NCBI GenBank assembly: GCA_013398275.1
Contig: VZSE01002064.1
Span: 507,755 to 571,754 of the forward strand
Length of the DNA: 64,000 nucleotides
DNA from: Promerops cafer
Lineage: Eukaryota > Chordata > Aves > Passeriformes > Nectariniidae
Direction of reading: 5' to 3'
Shown: positions 12,246-22,239 of the stretch, piece after piece
Layout: every line of letters starts with the position of its first letter
Numbering within the stretch: position 1 is the stretch's first letter
Program-made: the position numbers and the translations under genes
The notes under the pieces: generated by a model
The model's input: the letters and a program-made list of their open reading frames with translations, nothing else
Told to the model about the DNA's origin: nothing
Database searches by the model: none

Positions 12246-12889
12246 AATTGCTTGGAAAGGCATTAGCTTTCCCCTCAATTTGATAACACAAAAAGGAAAA
12301 GAAAAAAAGGTAGGTATCTCTGGGGGAAATGATTTAGGATATATTTATACTTTGTTACTTTATTAGGATTTTTGTTAATAATTAAAATGCAGAAGCATAA
12401 CTGGATAATTTCATGACTGGCAAAGAGCAAGTGAAGACTAAGAACAGAAGAAAAGCAAACCCCACCTTTATTTTCTTAGCAAAAGTGGTACATTTTCCTT
12501 GATTAATTCTGAGGTATTTACACTCCCCTAAGAAAACTATGACTAAAACGCTCCACACAGGCTCAGTCCTGTATGAGAGACAGGTGTGGGTGACACTTCC
12601 AGTGAACCAAATGCTTTATGGACACTGCAGTGGAAGAACATAGGGTTTTAAACCTTACAGCATATAAATTATCCCTATTGCAATAGCAAATGGCCTTGCA
12701 GAATGATTTCTAAAGGTTTAGTTAAAAAGGATTTGAGAAAGAGCTGTAAAGCTGGTTTTCAGGAGGCAGGGCTTGCTTACTTGCACCACTGAGTCCTGTG
12801 CTGGAAAAGGTTATGAAGACAAATTTCTGACTAAGAACTGTCTTACCCAGCTGCCAGCAAAGAAGATAAAGCTCCAAACTAAAAATCTG
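12246..12889. other. Non-coding stretch, no gene recognised
   Basis: AT-rich sequence between the LTR and the second CpG island. GC content climbs towards the right end. No exon recognised. Confidence 0.5.
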
Positions 12890-13560
12890 ACAAGCTCCGA
12901 GACTGCTGCCCGGGTCCGGTTCCCTCACACCCGGCGCTCCCGCAGCCTTTTCCCTCACGTCACTCCGTGCTCCGGCCGCCGGACGGGCGCTGCCTGACGG
13001 GCTCAACGAGCCCGTGAACAGCTGCGGAAATGCCCGCAGGGTGCGGCTGAGGCCCCGGGTCGGGGCGGAGGCGCGGGGGGCACAGCGGCACCGCGCAGCC
13101 CCGTTGTCCCGGCCGCGGCTCCTGGCGGGGAGCGCCGTCGGGCGGGCGGGGAGCGCCGCTGCTGCTCCCCTTCCCCTCAGCGCGGGCTGAGCCCAGCGGT
13201 GGCAGGCCCGGCTCGGCCCCAGGCTCCCTGTCCGGCGGCGCGGGGAGCAGGGGCGGTGATGCCGCTCAGCGATGCCCGGTTCGCCTCTCAGCAGGGCGGC
13301 CCGAGGGCTCCGGCCGCGGCCAGGGCGGTTCCGCCCCCTTCCGCCGCTTCAGGTGCCCGCGGATGCCCGGGTGCGGCTTTCCGTGAGGCGATGGGCGCTG
13401 CAGGAACACCGCAGGTACCGCGCCCGCTCCGGTTCTCTCGGAAAGCAGCAGCTCTGGAAGCAGAGCAGCCCCGGCCGGGCAGGCAGAAAGGGGCCGCCCC
13501 GGGAGCCCTCCCCGCCCTGAGGGCTCGTCGCAAAAACCTCCCTTCATTCCCCTCATCCAG
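12890..13560. promoter_or_regulatory. CpG island 2, likely promoter (possibly bidirectional)
   Basis: About 670 bp of CpG-dense sequence with multiple GC boxes (GGGGCGGAG near 13,062; GGCGGGCGGGGAG near 13,141; TTCCGCCCCC near 13,330) and a CRE-like TGACGTGA on the minus strand (12,955-12,962). Possible plus-strand splice donors occur at CTTTCC|GTGAGG (about 13,383) and CGCAG|GTACCG (about 13,414). A likely ZCWPW2-type exon lies 4 kb downstream on the plus strand. In mammals AZI2 and ZCWPW2 are divergently arranged, so this island may be that promoter region. That link is inference: no AZI2 exon was found to the left. Frames across the island show no known protein. Confidence 0.65.
12955..12962 (-). 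promoter_or_regulatory. CRE-like (CREB/ATF) site
   Basis: TCACGTCA on the plus strand, i.e. TGACGTGA on the minus strand, differs by one base from the palindromic CRE TGACGTCA. It sits at the left shoulder of the second CpG island, a common promoter position. Confidence 0.4.
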
Positions 13561-13621
13561 AACCGTAACAGCTTGAAGGAAGAAGTGGTTGATCATAGGA
13601 GCCTAGCGCCTTTTCGAGTCC

Positions 13622-13639
13622 TTTTTTTTTTTTTTTTTA
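13622..13639. repeat. Poly(T) run, 18 bases
   Basis: Uninterrupted run of 18 T immediately downstream of the second CpG island. No retrocopy sequence is visible beside it. Confidence 0.9.
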
Positions 13640-16561
13640 AGCTAACCGTTAGCAGGCTCCCCAGTAGATCTGAAGAATATTTTTTTAATCACAATAGATC
13701 TATGTGTATTTATATTCCTTGAGCCTAATGCTGCTGCCTTGGTGAATTAGCTGAAATGGTGAATCCTTGCAAAGAACAGGTGCTTTGGCAGATGAAAAGT
13801 ATTAAGTCCCTAATAAGGAAGAAAGTGCTTTAAAGAAGCTAAAAATATAAAATACTGAAGATCCAGGTTTCATCATCATCTATAGCTTAAGGAGTAGGGG
13901 TGGTTTTTGATTGACAAAATCAGTGTCAATCTTTTACTGAATTCAGCTGAGCTAAATTTCTCTTGCTGTCCCCTTAATGATGTCCCCAAAATCCCCCAGA
14001 TTTTGAAATGCTAAATTGTCTTGTGCATTACAATTGAACATCTCTTGTTTGTGCTTAAGCAAATATTATTTTCAGTTATTCCTACTTTGTCCCTTCTCTA
14101 CTTTGAAGTTTAAAACAAAATATGTAAGTCCTTATTGCATTCAGTAAACTTGACTAACTTTTCTTTCTTTGTAGCTAATGCACATCTATCGGGTTTGTTC
14201 TGTGTATCAAATGAAAGAATTATCTCTTTGAAGCTTTGTACAATTTTACAAAGAGTTGGAAAACTCTTGGAAGTTCTATTTTGACTTTTGTGTGATGTTG
14301 CCAGAAGGTATATTTGTGTGTGAACGAAAAGAGAAAGGAAACAGCAAGAGGTCTGTCCAGAACTAATTTGGTGGTAAACATCATGCTTTGGAGTAGCCAC
14401 TCATGTTTTTAAAGGAAACTCTGTTCTGAAAGAAAATCTCGTTAACAAAATGCATAAACTCTGAGGTACTGCCATTGCCATTCCACATATGGCAATTTAT
14501 TGCCATAGACTTTTTTCACAGTTTTTACAGAAAAAGGTTTTGGATTGGAAAGGAATCAGGGATGAGGGGAGGAAGCTTAGAGCATGACCAGAGTTTTGCT
14601 ACTGCCTTAGTATGGTATCAAGCTTATTAAGCATTTCTTTTTTTAATTGACATTTAGTTATTTGTATTTTTTTCTTATCTATTTCATGAGTGCACTTAGT
14701 TTTATTCTACAGTGCAACTAGGATGTTGGATAAATGGGCCAGGATAAAGCACACTCAGATAATTTCAGTATGATAAAGAAAACATAAAACTATTAGTAGT
14801 ATGCAATTCATAAGCTGAATAAATAATACTTTTATTATCAATCTAGTTGTTAGATCTAGGTTAATTTATCTGTCAAGTGTCTCCTAAATTAAAGCTGTGT
14901 CTGTCTACTCTTTCTTTCATGGATTACAGCAGAAGAAAGTGGTAAGAGCTAACAATACCCTCAGAACATTCTAGTGTGCTGAGACAGCTTCCTGTAGCAA
15001 ATTGTTTTTTGTCTGATTCCACAGTCAGAATTCTACTGGATGTTTTCTTTCCGTGTGAAATTCTTTTACTGTTTTGTATAAACCTTGGTTTTAATTACCG
15101 TTTAGGTTGATGACTTAGGGTTGTTAGCATCTTCTGTCATCTTATTCATAACCCTTCTTATAGTAAGCCTTTACACTGTATGAGTGCTGTTGTAATTTCC
15201 AGTAACATGTTAAAATGTCAAAATACAAGGCAGAGAAATGGTCAGGACTTGCAGATCTCTGAAGATATTAAATAATCTGAATTCAAAAACTACCGTGTCC
15301 TGACCCATGAGCACTGCCTTCCCTTGTGGAAGGCACCGAAGTTGCTGGTACCTAATGTTTTGTTACTGTCTAGCAGCTGTAATCAGGGTACCTGAGCCAG
15401 AGAGATCTGTTGACTGTCAGAGCAGTGTGTTCTGGAAGCATTTCAGCTGAGCAAAGAGAAATGGTCTTGAGCACACTGAACTTGTTAGTTACAATGAATT
15501 TGAACTTCCATATACCCATATGATAAAACCAGTTAAAATTCCATTACCCTTTCCTGTCTAAGCTTTTGAATTTTATTTCAGTGTTAATCCCAAACAGCTC
15601 ATCTCTCGGTTATGAGTATTTAGAATTGGAAATTTAGCTACTTTTCTTAGCTAAATGTCTTCAGAACTTGCTCAAATGCAGGCTTCCCTGCTGTTTGGCT
15701 GTTTCTTTATGGATTTCTTGTACAAATCTTAGTGAAACACATTCAGTGAGCAAAGGGAAAGGAGAAGAATTTTTAGGGTTCATTTTGTGGTTTTTTATAT
15801 TTGATTTTCTCTTTTTTTCTTTTTTGGGGGGAAGGGGAGGAAGAGGTGTTTTGTGGGGAAGTAGGCTATAGGAAGGAAATGTTTGTATTCCTTATTCATG
15901 GAAGTTATTAAGGGGTACTGTGATAAATAGATGATTTGGTACTATAAAAAGAATGAGTGAGTAATTTTCTGCTGAGATAGTTACATTAATTAGAGACTGG
16001 CTTAATAAGCCTCCAGTTCAGTGATACACACTGTAAATGCTTTGTATTCTCTAGTCTTCCCTAACCAATGGAACTCTTTTTCAACAGCTTCAATATTTTA
16101 AATATCTTAGTTGAGTTCAAGAAAATTGTCACTTTTCAGCTCAGGAAAACTGAATGACTCTTGAGGGGCCTTCAGATGATAACAAAAACATTGTCCTACT
16201 ACAGAGGTATAGAGCTCTTTCATGGACAGGAATGTCCTTTGGCATAATGTTCCATCTCTGTTTTCTACCAATTAAATAGTGATGAGCCAGTTGAGTTCCC
16301 AGACTGCAGTTTCAAAGCCATTAGCTGGTAAGCGTGATGTGAAAAGAAATGCAGAGAGATGTTCCAGTCCAGTCTGCTCCTTGATGGCTCTGCAGCATCT
16401 TCTAGAAGGCCAAGAAAGATAATTAATTTTGTTAATTTTGGAGGAATAATCACAATTCAGGACAGACTAATGTACTTCTCAGAAAAGCATTTTCCTGGGG
16501 GCTTTTTCCATTTTTTTTTAACCATAAGAAGAAGGAGAGTTGTAGATAGGCATACTGTACT

Positions 16562-16591
16562 GAAGGTAGGCTCTGTGAAGGTAGGCTCTAT
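16562..16591. repeat. 15-bp tandem duplication
   Basis: Two adjacent copies of GAAGGTAGGCTCT(G/A)T, differing at one position. A further GCCTATGTTCTT / TATGTTCTT echo follows directly, which suggests local slippage. Confidence 0.8.
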
Positions 16592-17547
16592 GTTCTTGGG
16601 CCTATGTTCTTCCCCTTTTTTTTTTCTGCTGGGATTTTGCTTGAGAATGCATTTATGGATGTCTTTCCTGATCATCTGGAATGTATATGACAGAAAAAGA
16701 AAAGAGTATGGACCAGGCATCCAGGCATGTCATCCAGATATCAAAATATATTGTTGATTTTTAAATTATTTTTAAATTTCTTTTTCTTGCATATATGTAC
16801 CAAGAATGTCATGTTCTGCAGTTAAACCACTTAAACCAGTCTTGAGTTCAAGGTGTGCCTACTGTGCTCCCTGATCACTGCACTGACCTTGTAATGTAGG
16901 CAAGGGTTGTTGCTGTTGTACTTGATTTCATTATCAAAGCAATTGATTTATTAAGAAGGCTCTCTTCCTTCCTTTGTGCAGTATTCTGATTTGACACAAT
17001 TAAATATTTTAAGGTTTAGTCATGCTTCTGTGATAAAAGAAAACAGTCCTGGTTTTGTAAACTAAAGAATTAGTGAAAATAGGAGGCTATGTAATGATTT
17101 TGTTGTTCATATAATTAATTATGCATTTTATATATCTGGTATCTATTTGGATGTAAGAACTATGGAGAAATGGAGATCTCAAGGAACTGTATTGAGATAT
17201 ATATTTTACATAATCCTACTTTTTCTCCACAGCACTTTCTTGCCTTTTTTTCCTGCTACCTTCTTCACAAGGTGATAGAGAAGTCAGTAGCTGGAATAAT
17301 CTGTTGCATACGCACTGACTGACAGTTTCCTGGTATCTTTGTGGTGTGTAAAGATAAAATGCTTTTGTTACAAGCTGTTACTTTTAGATCATAAAAAGAA
17401 CTAAAAATAACCTTACTGGCAAGTAAATCTTCCCTGAAAAAAATCTGTTGCATTAGTTGTTATAACTCAGGGATTTGTAAAAAATTTAGAATAAATACAG
17501 TTTGACACTTTGTGATGAAGGATTCGCAAAGCCTTTACTTTCCTAAG

Positions 17548-17788
17548 TCTGAAAAAAATGAAAAATTTATCTATATAAAATGTGGGTTCATAATGAAAAT
17601 GGGACTGATGATGCAATTTTATACAACTCAGCTATGGTATTGCAATATGGACACTCATCCATATTTTAAGTGTTGGATTTCTGACAAGTATCTTCCTGAA
17701 GAGACTGAGCCTCATAAGAGTGGAAGTAATTATATGTCTGGAGCTTCCTCTAGGAAGCAGTTCTGGGAAAAATATGCAGCTAGCCAAG
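17548..17788 (+). pseudogene. ZCWPW2: ZCWPW2-like CW-domain exon, probably vestigial
   Basis: A 241-nt segment bounded by a good acceptor (pyrimidine-rich TTTACTTTCCTAAG) and a strong donor (CCAAG|GTAAGA), open in one frame for 80 codons and ending in phase 1. Residues 29-59 align with the second half of the human ZCWPW2 CW zinc finger as I recall it. W30-Y31-C32 matches WYC. M34, T36, Y39 and C42 match with one gap. I44-S45 and P50-E51-E52 follow at identical spacing, then H56 and G59. Residues 72-75 (FWEK) sit where the PWWP domain begins (WAK-type). Upstream, K11-C12 and K17-x-G-L resemble the WVQC and KWRL parts. However, one zinc cysteine is gone (I15 region), and the cage tryptophans are Y9 and M18. 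ZCWPW2 is a predicted histone-methylation reader of the germline. The frame is open but key residues are lost, so a decaying or relaxed gene is likely. Other CW proteins (MORC family, ZCWPW1) fit less well. Confidence 0.55.
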
Positions 17789-19079
17789 GTAAGATTGCAA
17801 GGGCTATAATCCTAATTTTTTGGTAATCTTCTTTTTTGTCAAGGCATGCATATACTTACTTTGTATTATATGCAGAAATATTTTAGATGTGCTTTTTTTC
17901 TCAAGAGTATAAAAAATAAAAATTAGTTGTGGAAAACCACTTAATATTATTTCAGTCACTGCCAGATCTGTGCTCCATTACTGGGGTAGGATAATTTATA
18001 TCAAATTTTCAGCACCAGTGTATTTTTTAATTAGATTGTTCTTTATGTTGTCTCCATTGGTACCTATTTAACTTTACTGACTCATGTTTTTTAGAAGTCT
18101 TTGTTGTGATTTCCAGCTTCTAATACCAGTTGCCTTTGAGCAAAGCTGACTTTTCTGATGATCTAAGGCTTGGGTTAAGGTGTACAGAAACAAGAGTAAC
18201 ATGCAAGCTGATCTCATCTTTTCAACAGAGCAAAATATGACCTGACCTCCCCACCCCACCCCTGCATTTTCCAAAGCTTTTTATTCCTCGGGGCTTTCCA
18301 TTAGTCTTACTCTCTTGGAAACCATACCATAATCTTGTCCACAGATGAATATGCTGAACTCTTGCAAACCTCCATCTGATGTGCTCTAGCAGACAACTGT
18401 TCTCTGCCCATTTCTTTGGAGAACCCCACCCCCAGCACTCGCCTCTCTCCCACAGTGCCCACAGCACAGCTTTGTATAGAGCTCACACACACTCCTGTGC
18501 CCTGGCCTGTGGTTCCCAGGCCTGTTGGCATTGATTCCAAACAGCTGCGGCTCTTCTGGAGCAAAGGTTACCTCTTCTTGCCAGCTGCAGCATTGACAGA
18601 ATGCCTGGCCCTTTGCTGTGGAACAGGAAAGCTTTCAAAGTCCTTCTGTGAATTTTGCTTTTATAACAAAGTTAAGAACGTAGAAAATACAAAGCATGCA
18701 TCTTGCATGTTACTCCAGTAGAAGTTCTTTCAATTGAAGTTTTACAATCATTATTTATTTTGGGGCAGGATGATCCCCAACTGAGAAAAATTGCACAACT
18801 GTGATGTTTGTGTCAGTACTTTTGGATTTTAGCATCAACAGGTCCTTCAAATTCATTGAAAGGATTTCTGAATGTCTATAAAGACAATCACAATTGGAAA
18901 ATTGATCAATGAAGGATCTTTGAAGCTTTTTATCTTTACTTTCTGTGCTTTTAAATTATAATAAGCATAAAGTAAAAAAATGAACAGCTAGTGTGTCCTG
19001 CTACTGCAGGAATAGCAATGAAATGGAAAAACTAAATTTGTTAAATGTATCAGATTGGACTTGCTCTCTGTTGGTACAG
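17789..19079. other. Unassigned, would be an intron downstream of the CW-type exon
   Basis: AT-rich except for a GC-richer patch at about 18,240-18,620, which contains a strong acceptor-like tract (CTCTCTCCCACAG, ending near 18,453). The frame after that tract shows a PWP tripeptide but no further match to a PWWP domain, so it is not called an exon. No complete PWWP first half was found. Confidence 0.4.
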
Positions 19080-19146
19080 AGGTTTATCACAAAATTCAGA
19101 TGAAGTCAATGTGGATTATAATTGTTCACCTGTGAAAGCTTTCAAA
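19080..19146 (+). pseudogene. Speculative relic of a PWWP-domain exon
   Basis: A 67-nt segment with a plausible acceptor (GCTCTCTGTTGGTACAG) and donor (TTTCAAA|GTAAGA). Joined in phase 1, as the 17.55-kb exon would require, it reads E-V-Y-H-K-I and later M-W-I, resembling E-E-Y-H-I-E ... S-W-I in the ZCWPW2 PWWP domain. It then meets an in-frame TGA inside the segment. The match is only a few residues and needs a four-residue deletion. It could be chance. If real, the stop indicates a broken gene. Confidence 0.2.
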
Positions 19147-21351
19147 GTAAGATAAGGATTTTATTTCTTCCTCCTAATGCATTCCATGCAGTAATTGATG
19201 GCAGCAGAGATATGGATACATCTTCCAAATAGACTTCCTGTGAAGGCATTTTTTCTTTTAGTTACTTTTTAGGGTGCTCTGACGAACTTTGTCAGTTAAC
19301 AGACAGTGCATGGTGTACAATTTAGATGTCTTTGTTAAACTATCATGCAGAATTCCTGGATACTCTTTGTTCCAGAACTTGGGTTGCACCAAAACACATT
19401 AGCAGTTATTCTAAACTCCTCTAAGGTTGGGAAAATATACATTATGCACACATGACTGATAGAATATTTTCAGATATGAGTTACTGTATATAGCTATGCT
19501 GAAAGGTAGTTGGAAACTGATTTTTCATATTATGTAGGTATTAACAGACATAAGAATAACACACTAATTATTCTGGGAATTTTGAGATTTTTCAACTGTC
19601 AAAAGTTGAAAAGTAAAACCATGTTTTAAAAGTGGCTTAAAAAATTCTGCTCAGAAGTAAAATTTAAGTACAAATGAGATTGAAAATTGAAAGTTACACT
19701 CACAGTCTATCTGAAAGTACACATGCATACAGTAGTGTAATCAAAGCTGTAGTTTCAATTTGGCAAAAAAGAAGGTACAGAAATATGACTGAAGTTCCTA
19801 TGATCACGAAGGAAGTGGATAAAAGAAACGTGGAACTGTTGCTTGCCAAATCTCATAGTACTAAAACTAGATGGTGTTCAATTAAGGTAGTTGGAGATGA
19901 ATTTAAAACAGACAAGTGAAGTGCTGCTTTATGCAGTAGGCATTGAACTCTTGGAATTTACTGGTGATTGTGTAGACAGATAGTACAAGTTGGTTCAAAA
20001 AGGAATTGTTGTCATAACCAAAGTAATTACTTAGCAAGAACAAAAGTAGGCAAGTGTGTGTTTCTGTCATTCCTAACCCAACACTTGCAGGTGCTGTGGG
20101 AGTGTGCTGGCAGAAACTGGCTGGATGTGTGTTCTCTCTACCCAGCATTTCCTTTTGCTACTCGAAGATCTATGCTATGCAGATATTTTGTCTGACTTAG
20201 CAGTACTTACATATAAAACCTTGAATTTTTCTCACTAAAATATATTTTTTACTCATGCTTGCTGGCAGTCTCATAGGAGCTTAAAACTGATATGAAATAT
20301 AAAGTAATTTCTAAATTACTTGCCATTTTTTGGGGGTGTGTATTAATTTTTGCTTTTTATAGGCATTTGGAACATCAGTATGCATTTCTTGCCAGTGTAT
20401 ACTAATGAAAATGTCAGATATTTACCATAAAATAAAACTATCTCATGACTATTGCTTTGACTGCCTTTGAGTGCTTGCCAGAGATTAGACTGTGGATATA
20501 ATTTTGTTTTAATAACTTCATGTTGGGTAGCCCTGCACTCTAGTTTACCCAGATTTGTGCCAGAACATATCAAATAGTAAATCTTTGTCTTATTTATTTT
20601 GGAATTCTGAATGTAATATAGCTTATGGATATTTTAAGAGGGTATGTTCTATGTGCTGTCATCAACTATAATCTATTCTTCCTTCTGTTCAGTGTATCAG
20701 CACTTGTTCCTCGGTGACAAGCATGTTTTTCTGGAAGATGTTACTCTTTACATCCCACTTAGAGGAATACAAAACAGAGAGCTCAAAAGTGCAGTCTTTT
20801 TTTCTTTAATATTATTTGAACCATTTTTCAGATGACCTTAATTTTCAATAAATCAATAATGCCTTGCAAGATAGTTGCTATGTTACCCATAGCCAGTGCT
20901 TGCTTGATAGAAACAGCAGAATGCCAATATATTCATACAGGAGTCTGTAAGTCTCAATATTCACTTATTTGGGCTAGAAACTGTCAAAGTGCTGTCATTT
21001 TTGAATGTTCAGGCACAGCACAGCTTTCTATCTGTGAATATATACCTATGCATACATGCATACTAATAAATTGGAATTTTGAATGTTGAAACTAAAAAGA
21101 AATTGGTTTTAAATAAATAAAAGTAGTCCTGAGAGATGTAATATTTTGTGCAGAAGAGAATCCTAGTTAATTTTTTAAAAACATTCTGAAATATTACCAT
21201 GAACTTTTCTTATTTATATACAAGTTTACTAGCCCAAGTATGAAGGTCCTTTTTATTGTTTTTATTTAGTTTTCAGACTACCATCATAAGAGGAAAAATC
21301 TGAAAAGGTACATTGAGTTTGTGTATCAGGGAATTGGTAATGGGAAGGATA
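19147..21351. other. AT-rich stretch, one weak exon candidate
   Basis: Around 19,768-19,916 (+) an open frame reads K-R-R-Y-R-N followed, about 17 residues later, by V-E-L-L-L-A-K-S. This vaguely resembles the K-K-W-Y-K-S ... L-E-M-C-C-L-S-K segment after the PWWP domain of ZCWPW2. The position is collinear with the CW-type exon, but the acceptor is weak and identity is low. Nothing else is recognised in this stretch. Confidence 0.25.
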
Positions 21352-22239
21352 CAGGGCTGGCTTCTGTGAGAAGCTGCTGAAAGGTTCCCTCAATTCCAAC
21401 AGTGCCAGTGCCAGCCTGGCTCCAGGATGGACCTGCCACTGCCCAAGGCTGAGCCTATCAGTGATGGTGGTAGTGCCTCTAGGATGACAGATTTAAAAGA
21501 GAAAAAAGAAGGGATAACAGATTTAAGAAGGGGAAAAAACTGCTCTGAAATGTAGGAGAGAGTAATGAGAATATATGGGAGAAGCAACCACAGGTAGCAG
21601 GGTCACTGGAGAAGGAGGGGGAGGTGGTGGACCCATGGAGAGAGGAGTCCATGCTGGAGCAGGTTTGTTGGCAGGACTTGTTACCCAAGGGGGACCCATG
21701 CTAGAGCAGCCTGTGCCTGAAGGATTGCACCCCATGGAAGGGACTCATGATGGAGCAGTTTGTGAAGAACTGCAACCTGTGGGGGGACTCATGTTGGAAA
21801 GGTTTGTGGAGGACTGTCTCTTATGGGATGGACCCCATACTGGAGCAGGGAAAGTGTGAGGAGCCCTTTCCCTGAGGAAGAAGGAGTGGCAGAAATAGTG
21901 TATGGTGAATTGACATAACCCCCACTCTGTGTCCCCCTACTCAGCTGGGACAAGATAAGGGAAAACAGTATTTAAGCCTGGAAAGAAAAGAGGAGTAGGG
22001 GAAGGGTGTTTTAAGGTTTGGTTTTATTTCTTATTACTCTGATCTGATTGTAATGAATTAAACTAAGTTCCCCGAGTCAACTCTGTTTTGCCTGTGACAG
22101 TAATTGCCGAGTGACCTCCCTTGTCCTTATCTTGACCACAAACCTTTTGTCATGTTTTTCTCCCCCTGTCCAGCTGAGGAGGGGAGTGACAGAGCAGTTT
22201 GATGGGCACCTGGAAGTCAGCCAGGGTCAACCCACCACA
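21352..22239 (+). mobile_element. Endogenous retrovirus LTR (solo), plus orientation
   Basis: A ~890-bp element of a kind I recognise from bird genomes. It has a U3-like part with five imperfect ~47-bp tandem units centred on CTGGAGCAG. A TATA-like GTATTTAAG follows at about 21,968, then a GGTTTTATTTCTTATTAC block, a weak poly(A) signal (AATTAAA near 22,056) and a U5 ending GGTCAACCCACCACA at 22,239. Termination in CA fits an LTR end. No gag, pol or env sequence flanks it, so it is probably a solo LTR left by recombination. The left edge is uncertain and no target-site duplication was confirmed. The 94-codon open frame at 21,575-21,859 lies within the tandem units and is not considered a gene. 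Confidence 0.8.
21616..21848 (+). repeat. Imperfect ~47-bp tandem units inside the LTR
   Basis: GGAGCAG-type unit ends fall at 21,662, 21,709, 21,758, about 21,801 and 21,848, giving spacings of 43-49 bp. Each unit carries a CC(C)ATG(G)-like block before CTGGAGCAG. The units have diverged from each other, consistent with an old internal expansion in U3. Confidence 0.75.

Larger units (their letters stand above)
13561..17547. other. Non-coding stretch between CpG island 2 and the CW-type exon
   Basis: Likely a first intron if the exon at 17.55 kb belongs to a gene starting at the CpG island. It contains a run of 18 T (13,622-13,639) and a 15-bp tandem duplication (16,562-16,591, unit GAAGGTAGGCTCT plus two bases). 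No exon was recognised in it, although an early coding exon for the ZCWPW2 N-terminus would be expected if the gene were intact. Confidence 0.5.

Noticed and set aside
11817..12283. Overlapping plus-strand frames of 124 and 108 codons
   Set aside because: They lie inside the minus-strand LTR and have no protein similarity.
1..12889. AZI2 exons on the minus strand
   Set aside because: Expected from mammalian synteny, but no segment with the AZI2 N-terminal or coiled-coil sequence could be recognised. They probably lie left of the window if the synteny guess holds.
13199..13576. 125-codon frame and overlapping frames in CpG island 2
   Set aside because: Several frames on both strands are open at once, as expected from GC content. 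None resembles AZI2, ZCWPW2 or another protein I know.
16359..16757. 132-codon open frame as a gene
   Set aside because: It spans the local 15-bp duplication and a poly(T) stretch, and the translation has no recognisable domain.
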